From positions 1-16,540 of the forward strand of contig CAKQEI010000057.1 in the NCBI GenBank assembly GCA_934230115.1: a stretch of 16,540 nt of DNA. Reading direction: 5' to 3'. Shown here piece after piece: positions 7,158 to 14,184 of this stretch. This DNA comes from an uncultured Prevotella sp. (GTDB lineage Bacteria > Bacteroidota > Bacteroidia > Bacteroidales > Bacteroidaceae). Numbering within the stretch: the first letter of the stretch is position 1; each line of letters opens with the position of its first letter. The notes beneath the pieces are model-generated. The model made no database searches. It saw nothing but the letters and a program-made list of their open reading frames with translations, and was not told where the DNA came from. Made by a program: the position numbers and the translations under genes.

Positions 7158-8684
7158 TTAATTGTTTCTTGTCAGAATTTTCCGGTGGTCGATGCAGTCG
7201 GGCAGTTCCTCCTCGTAGTGGGTCACCATAATGAGCGTTTTGTTCTTTCGGTGGCAGAAGACCTCGATTATCTGTTTCACGCGTTGGCGGTTGGGCTCGT
7301 CGAGGCCGTGCAGGGGTTCGTCGAGGATGAGCAGCTCGGGGTCCTTCACCAAGGCTCGGGCAAGGAGCACAAGGCGCTGCTCGCCGCTGGAGAGCTTGAG
7401 GAAGCTTGTGGAGGCAAGGTGGCCGATGCCAAATACTTGCATCCAGAAGAGGCAGGTAGCGTGGTGGCTCGGGTCGGGCTTGACGTATAGGCTCACGGCG
7501 TTGCTGAATCCGCTTGCCACGATGCGCTCGGCTGTGACGTTGCTTCGGAAGGCGCGGTGCATCTCGGGCGACACGTAGCCGATGTGCTTTTTTATGTCCC
7601 AGATGCTCTCGCCTGAGCCGCGCGGACGGTCGAAGAGGGTGATGTCGCAGGCGTAGCTCTGTGGGTTGTCGGCACATACAAGGCTCAGGAGTGTAGACTT
7701 GCCGCTGCCGTTGCGTCCGGTCAGTGCCCAATGCTCGCCGTTGCGCACGGTCCAGTCGAGGTTGCTGAGGATGGTGCGCTCGCCGTAGCGTATGCTCACG
7801 TTGTGCATGTCGACCACGTTGGTGGCGTGGTATTCCTCGGGCTTGTAGGGGAGGCTGAGGATTTTGGACAGGAGGGCGGTGGCTGGCTTTCCGGTTATTA
7901 CGGTTTCATCGTCTGTCGCAGGATTATTGTGGTCAGTAGCAGCCTTCTCTGCTTTCTTCATATATTCCTCGCGTGTGAGCTTTTCTCCCACGGTCATGTT
8001 GCTCACCTCAACCACATGTGTGATGAACTCCGGAACGTCCTTCGTGCGGTTCACCACGAGCATTATCTGGATGCCGTGCTCGGTGGAGAGAGTTTGCAGC
8101 AGGTTGGTGAGCTGGAGTCGGGCTTCCTTGTCGAGACCTATGTAGGGATTGTCGATGATGAGCAGTCGTGGCTGCGAGAATATGGAGGAGGCAATGACCA
8201 TTTTGCGCAGCTCGCCGCTTGAGAGCAGGATGACGTATTTGTCGAGCATGGAGTCGAGACCGAAGAGGGCGTAGATGTGCTTCTGCAAGGCGCGCCGCTC
8301 GTCGGAGTCGTCGCCTGCCGCCTTGTACTCAGCCTCAAGGCGCGAGCCCACGGTGGCAGTCTCGGGATTAATCTCGGTCTGGTTCCATCGCTGCTGCAGA
8401 TAGTAGGTGGAGTCGTTGTCGCCGCCGTAGGAGTCCTTGAAGCACACGTACTTAATGTTGTCGGAGATGTACTGGCGTGTGGAAGGGGCGAAGTCGTAGG
8501 TTATGGCGTCGCCAAGCAATGGGTGCTTGCCTGTGAGAATGTCGACAAACATCGATTTTCCTCCGCCGTTGGGTCCTATGATGGCGGTGTTCTCGCCGTC
8601 GCAAAGTGTGAAGTTCACGGGCTCGCGCATACGCCAATCGGGCATACGCGTAACGCCGTTGCTGATATTGATTATTTTCTGCAT
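7158..8684 (-). CDS. ModF-like twin-domain ABC ATPase (soluble)
   Basis: 508-residue protein with two ABC nucleotide-binding domains and no membrane segment, similar in layout to E. coli ModF (PhrA). Domain 1 has Walker A GPNGGGKS (37-44), signature LSSGE (154-158) and Walker B LLIIDN ending in Asn179. Domain 2 has Walker A GRNGSGKS (323-330), the ModF-like stretch GSGESIWDIKKHIGYVS (356-372), signature LSSGE (431-435), Walker B LLILDE with Glu456, and the switch His489. Domain 1 lacks both the catalytic Glu (Asn179) and the switch His (Asn212 in LVVNRTKD), so hydrolysis is probably confined to one site. The ATG at 8684 was chosen over a start at 8792 inside ruvC because homology begins here; it lies 1 nt after the ruvC stop (TAATATG), suggesting translational coupling. 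The cellular role is unknown. No molybdate permease genes are nearby, so a transport role is not supported. Confidence 0.86.
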   Translation of the reverse strand: MQKIINISNGVTRMPDWRMREPVNFTLCDGENTAIIGPNGGGKSMFVDILTGKHPLLGDAITYDFAPSTRQYISDNIKYVCFKDSYGGDNDSTYYLQQRWNQTEINPETATVGSRLEAEYKAAGDDSDERRALQKHIYALFGLDSMLDKYVILLSSGELRKMVIASSIFSQPRLLIIDNPYIGLDKEARLQLTNLLQTLSTEHGIQIMLVVNRTKDVPEFITHVVEVSNMTVGEKLTREEYMKKAEKAATDHNNPATDDETVITGKPATALLSKILSLPYKPEEYHATNVVDMHNVSIRYGERTILSNLDWTVRNGEHWALTGRNGSGKSTLLSLVCADNPQSYACDITLFDRPRGSGESIWDIKKHIGYVSPEMHRAFRSNVTAERIVASGFSNAVSLYVKPDPSHHATCLFWMQVFGIGHLASTSFLKLSSGEQRLVLLARALVKDPELLILDEPLHGLDEPNRQRVKQIIEVFCHRKNKTLIMVTHYEEELPDCIDHRKILTRNN

Positions 8685-8685
8685 A

Positions 8686-9237
8686 TTAAATAAGGTGTTT
8701 TTTCTTGACAAAATCCTTCCACCCGTTGTAGTGAGTGTCGGTAACGGGTCGTCCCTGCTGCATGAAGTGGCAATAGGCCACGCCCAACGCATCCGTTGCG
8801 TCCATAAACTTAGGCATTTCGCTGGCGTTGAGCCTCAGCAGACGCTGGAGCATGGCGGCCACCTGCTCCTTGGAGGCGGAGCCCTGCCCGGTAATGGCCA
8901 TCTTAATCTTCATCGGTGCGTATTCGTGCACAGGCACGCTGTGGCCCACGGCGGCGGCAATGGCCACGCCCTGCGAGCGGCCCAGCTTGAGCATCGACTG
9001 CACATTCTTGCCGAAGAATGGAGCCTCGATGGCCATTTCGTCGGGCAGGTAATGGTCGATGATTTCGGTGACGCGACTGTGAATCTTGCCAAGGCGGAGA
9101 TAAGGGTCGGTGTCCTTGCGCATGTCTATCACGCCCATCGCCATCATCTCTGCCTTGTTGCCAGTGGCTCGCAGCACGCCGTAGCCCATGAGGTTGGTGC
9201 CGGGGTCGATGCCGAGTATTATCTTTTCTGTTTTCAA
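8686..9237 (-). CDS. ruvC: Holliday junction resolvase RuvC
   Basis: Homodimeric endonuclease that cuts Holliday junctions symmetrically, working with RuvAB in recombinational repair. The protein has 183 residues, the usual length being about 160-185. The four catalytic acids are visible: Asp11 in [13 protein letters not shown], Glu71 in [13 protein letters not shown], and Asp146 and Asp149 in [11 protein letters not shown]. There is no ATG in frame: the only plausible start is TTG at 9237, and an in-frame TAA lies 15 nt upstream of it. The gene is third in the rsmG operon, 29 bp after the MBL hydrolase stop, and its own stop is 1 nt from the ABC ATPase start. Confidence 0.96.
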   Translation of the reverse strand: MKTEKIILGIDPGTNLMGYGVLRATGNKAEMMAMGVIDMRKDTDPYLRLGKIHSRVTEIIDHYLPDEMAIEAPFFGKNVQSMLKLGRSQGVAIAAAVGHSVPVHEYAPMKIKMAITGQGSASKEQVAAMLQRLLRLNASEMPKFMDATDALGVAYCHFMQQGRPVTDTHYNGWKDFVKKKHLI

Positions 9238-9250
9238 TTCTTTTTCCGGT

Positions 9251-9274
9251 TGTTATCTGTACAATGTTATCTGT
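9251..9274. repeat. Short tandem duplication at the MBL hydrolase - ruvC junction
   Basis: TGTTATCTGT occurs twice (9251-9260 and 9265-9274), separated by ACAA, giving a 14-nt period. One copy contains the stop codon of the MBL hydrolase; the other places an in-frame TAA upstream of ruvC. It looks like a local slippage duplication; no binding role is evident. Confidence 0.6.
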
Positions 9275-9908
9275 CCAAATAAGCGTTGTGGGCAAGCTCG
9301 TATCCCATAGTGGTCGACTGTCCGTGTCCTGGGAGGAGCTTGATGTCGTCGGGGAACTGCACAAACATGCGAAGGCTCTGGATAATCATAAGCATGCTGC
9401 CACCCTCGAAGTCGGTGCGTCCGATGGAGCCGCGGAAGAGGGTGTCGCCCGTGAACGCCACCTTCTCGTCCTTGATGTAGAACACCACGCTGCCCATAGA
9501 GTGGCCCGGAGTCTCGATGACCTCGATGTCGTGGGAGCCGAATGTGATGTGGGAGCCCATTGTGAAGGTCTTGATCTCCATGTCGAGCGGCTCTGTGAGC
9601 GAGATGCCGAAGTAGGCTGCCTGCTTGTCGGCACCCTTGATGTGGGCAACGTCGGAAGAGTCGATTTCGAGAGGCAGGCCATAGGTCTTGGCAATGAATG
9701 GCGAGCCGAAGTTATGGTCGAGGTGGCCGTGGGTGGCGATGAGGTGGACGGGCTTCAGATTGTTCTCGCTGATGTACTTCTCAATGGCGAGTTTCTCGGC
9801 CTCGTAGTAGGCTCCACAGTCGATGATGACACACTCGTTGGTCTCGTCGCTCACAACGTAGCAGTTTTCCTGCAACATGTTGCAGGTGAATGTTTCTATG
9901 TTAAGCAT
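9267..9908 (-). CDS. MBL-fold metallo-hydrolase (glyoxalase II-like)
   Basis: 213-residue cytosolic metallo-beta-lactamase-fold hydrolase of the GloB-like group. The dinuclear metal site is complete: His60, His62, Asp64 and His65 in THGHLDHN, His136 in TPGHSMGS, Asp155 in FTGDTLFRGSIGRTDF, and His195 in LLPGHGQST. The ATG at 9908 is preferred over an upstream in-frame start at 9977 because the family N-terminus (MLNIETFTCN, ENCYVVSD) begins here and the longer version would run into rsmG. It lies 29 bp after rsmG and 29 bp before ruvC, so it is in their operon. A small glyoxalase II is possible, but this group includes many hydrolases of unknown substrate, and no lactoylglutathione pathway gene is nearby. 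Confidence 0.9.
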   Translation of the reverse strand: MLNIETFTCNMLQENCYVVSDETNECVIIDCGAYYEAEKLAIEKYISENNLKPVHLIATHGHLDHNFGSPFIAKTYGLPLEIDSSDVAHIKGADKQAAYFGISLTEPLDMEIKTFTMGSHITFGSHDIEVIETPGHSMGSVVFYIKDEKVAFTGDTLFRGSIGRTDFEGGSMLMIIQSLRMFVQFPDDIKLLPGHGQSTTMGYELAHNAYLDR

Positions 9909-9937
9909 ATAATTCTGTTTTTTATTCAATAATGTTA

Positions 9938-10561
9938 TTAAAGCGGCAGGTAGATAAGATATTTCTCCTTGAACCATTCCTCGCCGAACATGTCGTGTAT
10001 TTCGGTAAGGCTCACAATCTTCTTGAACGGCTGGGTCTCGGCCTGCAAGTTGCCTCCCTTAAGGCAGATAAGGCCGTTGGGCAGGGCGTTGTGCTGGTTC
10101 TTGTGCTCGATGTTCTTCTTGATGATTTTCACGAGGTCGGGCAGGGGCATTACGGCGCGGCTCACCACGAAGTCGTATTTGGCCTTCTCCTCCTCGCCCG
10201 AGAGCTGCTGGGCCACTACATTCTTGAGGCCGATGGCTTGTGCCACCTCGTTCACCACGCGAATCTTCTTGCCCGTGCGGTCGATGAGCTTGAACTGAGT
10301 GTCGGGGAACATTATCGCCAATGGAATGCCTGGGAAACCGCCTCCCGTGCCAAGGTCGAGCACACGGGTGCCGGGTTTGAACTTAATCTCGTGGGCAATG
10401 GCAAGCGAGTGGAGCACGTGGTGCTCGTAGAAATTGTCCATGTCCTTGCGCGAGATAACGTTTATCTTGCTGTTCCAGTCCTCGTAGAGAGCCTTGAGCT
10501 GAGAGAACTGCTCACGCTGTGTGTCGGTGAGGTTGGGGAAGTATTTTTGTATCAATTCCAT
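9938..10561 (-). CDS. rsmG: 16S rRNA (guanine-N7) methyltransferase RsmG
   Basis: S-adenosylmethionine-dependent enzyme that methylates N7 of G527 in 16S rRNA; loss in other bacteria gives low-level streptomycin resistance. The protein has 207 residues, the normal family length. Family motifs are present: INVISRKD (33-40), EHHVLHSLAI (46-55), the SAM-binding LDLGTGGGFPGIPLA (68-82), the acidic-loop region around KLIDRTGKK (91-99), and VVSRAVMPL (132-140). The ATG at 10561 follows an AT-rich leader and a TATCTTTG -7 box about 40 nt upstream. It is the first gene of the rsmG / MBL hydrolase / ruvC / ABC ATPase run. Confidence 0.97.
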   Translation of the reverse strand: MELIQKYFPNLTDTQREQFSQLKALYEDWNSKINVISRKDMDNFYEHHVLHSLAIAHEIKFKPGTRVLDLGTGGGFPGIPLAIMFPDTQFKLIDRTGKKIRVVNEVAQAIGLKNVVAQQLSGEEEKAKYDFVVSRAVMPLPDLVKIIKKNIEHKNQHNALPNGLICLKGGNLQAETQPFKKIVSLTEIHDMFGEEWFKEKYLIYLPL

Positions 10562-10601
10562 ATCTTTACAAAATAATATAATATAATGTGAAATAATAGT
10601 G

Positions 10602-10634
10602 CAAAGATACGATTTTTTTCCGGTGATTAAACAA
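10602..10634 (-). promoter_or_regulatory. Candidate promoter of the rsmG operon
   Basis: On the minus strand TATCTTTG (10609-10602) is an exact match to the Bacteroidetes -7 box TAnnTTTG. A TTG lies 22 nt upstream (about 10634-10632), slightly further than the usual spacing. The transcript would begin near 10595, about 35 nt before the rsmG ATG. Confidence 0.6.
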
Positions 10635-10635
10635 T

Positions 10636-10677
10636 GATTGCGTTAATTCTTGACAAACTCAAAGAATTAACGCAATC
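10636..10677 (-). terminator. Hairpin terminator downstream of kbl
   Basis: Perfect 16-bp inverted repeat: arms 10636-10651 and 10662-10677 (AAGAATTAACGCAATC) around a 10-nt loop. It lies 10 nt after the kbl stop codon on the minus strand. The downstream T content is modest (ATTGTTTAATC), so termination may be partial. It ends just before the rsmG promoter and so separates the two transcription units. Confidence 0.75.
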
Positions 10678-10687
10678 GGTAAGTGTA

Positions 10688-11875
10688 TTATTTCAGCACT
10701 CCAAGCTCCTTGCCCACCTTGATGAAGGCGTTGATGGCCTTGTCGAGCTGCTCCTTAGTGTGAGCGGCAGAGAGCTGCACGCGGATGCGGGCCTCGTTCT
10801 TCGGCACAACTGGATAGTAGAAGCCGGTGACGTAGATGCCCTCTTCGAGCAAGCGGTTGGCGTAGCGCTGCGAGAGTGGAGCGTCGTAGAGCATAACGGC
10901 GCAGATGGCACTCTGTGTAGGCTTGATGTCGAAGCCGGCTGCAAGCATCTTGTCGCGGAAGTAGTTGACGTTCTCCACAAGACGGTCGTGGATAGAGTTA
11001 TCCTCCTTGAGCATCTTGAACACCTCAAGACTTGCGCCGATGATTGCCGGAGCCAATGAGTTGGAGAAGAGGTAAGGACGGCTGCTCTGACGGAGCATGT
11101 CGATGATTTCCTTCTTGCCGGTGGTGAATCCTCCGAGAGCGCCGCCGAATGCCTTGCCAAGTGTGCCGGTGTAGATGTCCACACGGCCGTAGGTGTTGCA
11201 AAGCTCGCTCACGCCGTGGCCTGTAGCGCCCACAACGCCTGCTGAGTGGCTCTCGTCGACCATCACGAGTGCGTCGTACTTCTCTGCCAAGTCGCAAATC
11301 TTGTCCATAGGAGCCACGTTGCCGTCCATTGAGAACACGCCGTCGGTGCAGATGATGCGGAAGCGCTGTGCCTGAGCCTCCTGAAGGCACTTCTCAAGCT
11401 CCTCCATGTTGGCGTTGGCGTAGCGATAGCGCTTAGCCTTGCACAGGCGCACGCCGTCGATGATGGAAGCGTGGTTGAGGGCGTCGGAGATGATGGCGTC
11501 CTCGTCGGTGAGGAATGATCCGAACAAACCGCCGTTGGCGTCGAAGCAGGCGGCATAGAGGATGGTGTCCTCGGTGTGGAAATAGTCGGAGATGGCAGCC
11601 TCAAGCTCCTTGTGGATGTCCTGAGTGCCGCAGATGAAGCGCACTGACGACATGCCGAAGCCGCGGCGGTCCATCATCTTCTTGGCACCCTCGATAAGGC
11701 GCGGGTTGTTGGACAAGCCAAGATAGTTGTTGGCGCAGAAGTTGAGCACTTCCTGGCCCTTAACCTGGATGGCGGCACCCTGGGGGCTTTCTATGATACG
11801 CTCTTCTTTGTAGAGACCAGCCTGCTTGAGGTTCTCAAGCGCGGCACAGAGATGTTCTTTTACCTTTCCGTACAT
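10688..11875 (-). CDS. kbl: Glycine C-acetyltransferase (2-amino-3-ketobutyrate CoA ligase)
   Basis: PLP-dependent alpha-oxoamine synthase that converts 2-amino-3-ketobutyrate plus CoA to glycine plus acetyl-CoA, the second step of threonine breakdown. The protein has 395 residues, like E. coli Kbl (398). Visible features include LNFCANNYLGLS (44-55), the substrate-region motif RGFGMSSVRFICGTQ (71-85), His135 in ALNHASIIDG, Asp207 and His210 in VMVDESHSAG, and the Schiff-base Lys241 in TGTLGKAFGG. The ATG at 11875 gives the standard N-terminus (MYGKVKEHL). It is divergent from the threonine dehydrogenase gene that makes its substrate, and both genes have similar promoter candidates in the shared region. 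Confidence 0.97.
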   Translation of the reverse strand: MYGKVKEHLCAALENLKQAGLYKEERIIESPQGAAIQVKGQEVLNFCANNYLGLSNNPRLIEGAKKMMDRRGFGMSSVRFICGTQDIHKELEAAISDYFHTEDTILYAACFDANGGLFGSFLTDEDAIISDALNHASIIDGVRLCKAKRYRYANANMEELEKCLQEAQAQRFRIICTDGVFSMDGNVAPMDKICDLAEKYDALVMVDESHSAGVVGATGHGVSELCNTYGRVDIYTGTLGKAFGGALGGFTTGKKEIIDMLRQSSRPYLFSNSLAPAIIGASLEVFKMLKEDNSIHDRLVENVNYFRDKMLAAGFDIKPTQSAICAVMLYDAPLSQRYANRLLEEGIYVTGFYYPVVPKNEARIRVQLSAAHTKEQLDKAINAFIKVGKELGVLK

Positions 11876-11942
11876 TTTGCTAAGATTTAATAGTTGTTTT
11901 TATAATTATATGTGTGATGTCGTTTTTAAGCTAATTGCTCTG

Positions 11943-11972
11943 CAAATTAACTAAAATTTTTCCACATAGCAA
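11943..11972 (-). promoter_or_regulatory. Candidate kbl promoter
   Basis: Minus strand TTG (11972-11970), a 19-nt spacer CTATGTGGAAAAATTTTAG, then TTAATTTG (11950-11943), one mismatch from TAnnTTTG. The spacing is right for a Bacteroidetes primary-sigma promoter. The spacer shares 13 of 19 positions with that of the divergent tdh promoter. Confidence 0.6.
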
Positions 11973-12031
11973 TTCTTTTCGTGTTAAATTTTATGATTAT
12001 ACGAAACTTATGTTTTTTCTTGCATTTTTTA

Positions 12032-12061
12032 TTGTCATGTGAAAAATATTTTGTTACTTTG
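12032..12061 (+). promoter_or_regulatory. Candidate tdh promoter
   Basis: Plus strand TTG (12032-12034), a 19-nt spacer TCATGTGAAAAATATTTTG, then TTACTTTG (12054-12061), one mismatch from TAnnTTTG. The layout is the same as at the kbl promoter, including the ATGTGnAAAA core in the spacer. The transcript would carry a leader of about 130 nt. Confidence 0.6.
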
Positions 12062-12201
12062 CATCGAAATTCTGAAGGGATGGATTATTGCCGTTTTTCT
12101 GGGACTGATGTTTTCTTGAAAAAACACTTTTCTTGGTGAATGTTATTCTTGGATAATGGGGATGCATCCTTACAACAAACAAACCTAAATACAAATCAAC
12201 A

Positions 12202-13158
12202 ATGAAGAAAATCTTGGTTATAGGTTCTACAGGCCAAATCGGCTCGGAACTTACAAGGGAATTGCGCAAAACTTATGGTAACGACAACGTAGTGGCTGGC
12301 TATATCAAGGGAGCTGAGCCTAAGGGATGGCTCGCCGAGAGCGGCCCCATGGCAGAGTGCGACGTGACCAATCCACAGATGATTGCCGATGTTGTGAAGC
12401 AGTATTCCATCGACACTATCTACAACCTCGCCGCCCTCCTCTCGGTAGTGGCTGAGTCGAAGCCACGCCTGGCTTGGAAGATAGGCATCGACGGACTGTG
12501 GAACATTCTTGAGGTGGCTCGCGAGAATAAGTGCGCTGTGTTCACACCAAGCAGCATCGGCTCGTTCGGCTTGTCTACACCCAAGGTGATGACTCCGCAG
12601 GACACTATCCAGCGTCCGCGCACCATCTATGGCGTGTCGAAGGTTACAACTGAGCTTATCAGCGACTATTATTTCAATAAGTATGGCGTAGACACTCGCG
12701 CCGTGCGTTTCCCGGGCGTAATCTCTTACGTTACACCTCCGGGCGGCGGCACTACCGACTATGCTGTTGACATCTACTACTCGGCTGTGCGCGGCGAGAA
12801 GTTCGTTTGTCCTATCAAGCAGGGCACTCTGATGGACATGATCTACATGCCCGACGCCTTGAAGGCTGCCATCGACCTCATGGAGGCCGACCCAACCCGC
12901 CTTGTTCACCGCAACGCTTTCAACATCGCTTCATTGAGCTTCGCTCCTGAGACTGTGTTCGCAGCTATCAAGAAGTACAAGCCTGAGTTTGAGATGGAGT
13001 ACGATGTCGACCCATTGAAGCAGAGCATCGCCGAGAGCTGGCCCGACCGCATGGACGACTCTTGCGCTCGCCAGGAGTGGGACTGGTGTCCGGCTTACGA
13101 CCTCGACGCTATGACTCGCGAAATGCTGGAGAAGTTGGAGATTAAGCTGAAGGGATAA
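12202..13158 (+). CDS. tdh: L-threonine 3-dehydrogenase, short-chain dehydrogenase/epimerase type
   Basis: NAD-dependent oxidation of L-threonine to 2-amino-3-ketobutyrate, which Kbl then cleaves. This is the UDP-galactose-4-epimerase-like (extended SDR) form known from Flavobacterium and other bacteria, not the zinc-dependent E. coli form. The protein has 318 residues, the family length. The NAD-binding loop is GSTGQIG (8-14); catalytic candidates are Ser118 in TPSSIGSFG and Tyr143/Lys147 in the YGVSK motif. The substrate-side stretch PGVISYVTPPGGGTTDYAVD supports threonine dehydrogenase over sugar epimerase, as does the neighbouring kbl. The ATG at 12202 follows an A-rich leader ending CAAATCAACA. 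A strong terminator follows about 60 bp after the stop. Confidence 0.94.
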   Translation: MKKILVIGSTGQIGSELTRELRKTYGNDNVVAGYIKGAEPKGWLAESGPMAECDVTNPQMIADVVKQYSIDTIYNLAALLSVVAESKPRLAWKIGIDGLWNILEVARENKCAVFTPSSIGSFGLSTPKVMTPQDTIQRPRTIYGVSKVTTELISDYYFNKYGVDTRAVRFPGVISYVTPPGGGTTDYAVDIYYSAVRGEKFVCPIKQGTLMDMIYMPDALKAAIDLMEADPTRLVHRNAFNIASLSFAPETVFAAIKKYKPEFEMEYDVDPLKQSIAESWPDRMDDSCARQEWDWCPAYDLDAMTREMLEKLEIKLKG

Positions 13159-13217
13159 AAAAAACATCCGCGAAGCGTCTCAGTCATACGCTTGGCAGAA
13201 TAGATGTATAAAAGTAT

Positions 13218-13272
13218 AATTGGCGACTATTATAGACTTGTTTAGGGTCGATAATAGTCGCCAATTTTTTTT
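13218..13272 (+). terminator. Intrinsic terminator between convergent tdh and nucleoside phosphorylase genes
   Basis: Perfect 16-bp stem: arms 13218-13233 (AATTGGCGACTATTAT) and 13251-13266, with a 17-nt loop, followed on the plus strand by eight T residues (13265-13272). It lies about 60 bp after the tdh stop and 2 nt past the phosphorylase stop on the other strand, so it may serve both; on the minus strand the following T content is weaker. Confidence 0.9.
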
Positions 13273-13274
13273 AC

Positions 13275-14156
13275 TTACAATCTCTCCAACACTAACTTTA
13301 TAAGGTCGTCGATATGGCTCTTGTATCCAGTGTCGGCTTTTTGAGCCCTGCGGTTGGCTATTACCATGCACACGGTCGTGGCCTTATGTCCCATGAGTTT
13401 GGCGAGTCCGGCAAGAGCCGAGCTTTCCATCTCGAAATTGTTTATGCGCATTCCGTTGTATTCGAAGCTCTCTATCTTCTCGTTCTGGTGAGGGTCGGCG
13501 AGAGGAATGCGAAGTTCGCGTCCCTGCGGTCCGAAGAATCCTCCGCAAGCCACTGTGAATCCGCGCACCATGTCGTTCTTGGCAATTCGCTCCACAAGCT
13601 CCTTGTCGGCAGCCACCACGTAGGGCGCAGGCTGGCACATGTTGCCCGACCATCCAAGGTGGTTGAGCAAGGCACGCTCCATCTGCAAGTCGCACACGGC
13701 GTTGCGTCCGGCATAGAAGTTGAGCAAACCGTCGAAGCCGATGGAATATTCCGCGCAGATGAATGTGCCCGCAGGAGTGTTGAGCTGCAAGCCGCCGCAG
13801 GTGCCAATGCGCACAACCTCAAGCTGTCGCAGAGTGGCGCGCTCCTCGCGGGTGTTGAAGTCGATGTTGGCAAGGGCGTCAACCTCGTTCATCACGATGT
13901 CGATGTTGTCGCAGCCAATGCCAGTGGAAATCACGGTGATGCGCTTGCCCTTGTAGGTGCCGGTGATGGTGTGGAACTCGCGGCTCTCAATGTCGCACTC
14001 CTTGGTGTCGAAGTGTGAGGCCACAAGAGCCACACGGCCAGGGTCGCCCACGAGTATAACCTTGTCGGCGAGTTGTTCGGGCTTGACGTGAAGGTGGAAC
14101 ACGCTTCCGTCGCTATTGATAATCAGTTCTGATTCTGCAAAATGTTTCTTTGTCAT
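13275..14156 (-). CDS. Nucleoside phosphorylase (uridine phosphorylase-like, PNP/UDP family)
   Basis: Cytosolic enzyme that splits a nucleoside with phosphate into free base and ribose-1-phosphate for salvage. The protein has 293 residues, somewhat longer than E. coli Udp (253). NP-I family marks are VGDPGRV (37-43, phosphate-binding Arg41), STGIGCDN (77-84), RIGTCGGLQ (116-124) and the ribose-binding NFEMESSALAGL (240-251, Glu244). The IGFDGLLNFYAGRN region and the FEYNG insert near 231-235 resemble Bacteroidetes proteins annotated as uridine phosphorylase. The base preference cannot be proved from sequence alone. The ATG at 14156 lies 28 bp after the PD40 gene stop, so the two may be co-transcribed. 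Confidence 0.9.
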   Translation of the reverse strand: MTKKHFAESELIINSDGSVFHLHVKPEQLADKVILVGDPGRVALVASHFDTKECDIESREFHTITGTYKGKRITVISTGIGCDNIDIVMNEVDALANIDFNTREERATLRQLEVVRIGTCGGLQLNTPAGTFICAEYSIGFDGLLNFYAGRNAVCDLQMERALLNHLGWSGNMCQPAPYVVAADKELVERIAKNDMVRGFTVACGGFFGPQGRELRIPLADPHQNEKIESFEYNGMRINNFEMESSALAGLAKLMGHKATTVCMVIANRRAQKADTGYKSHIDDLIKLVLERL

Positions 14157-14184
14157 AATAGATTGCTGTTTTTTCGGGTTATTA

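Larger units (their letters stand above)
11876..12201. other. Divergent kbl-tdh regulatory region, no gene
   Basis: 326 bp, AT-rich, between two divergent genes of one pathway. It holds a kbl promoter candidate (11943-11972, minus) with a leader of about 60 nt, and a tdh promoter candidate (12032-12061, plus) with a leader of about 130 nt. The tdh leader contains a possible 19-codon open frame (12080-12139) and the small palindrome GGATGCATCC near 12159-12168. No known riboswitch was recognised by eye. Confidence 0.7.

Noticed and set aside
8685..8792. Longer start for the ABC ATPase at 8792
   Set aside because: The extra 36 residues lie inside ruvC in another frame and have no ABC similarity; the ATG at 8684 fits the family.
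12054..12269. Minus-strand 71-codon frame in the kbl-tdh region
   Set aside because: It overlaps the tdh start, has no family similarity and covers the likely promoter.
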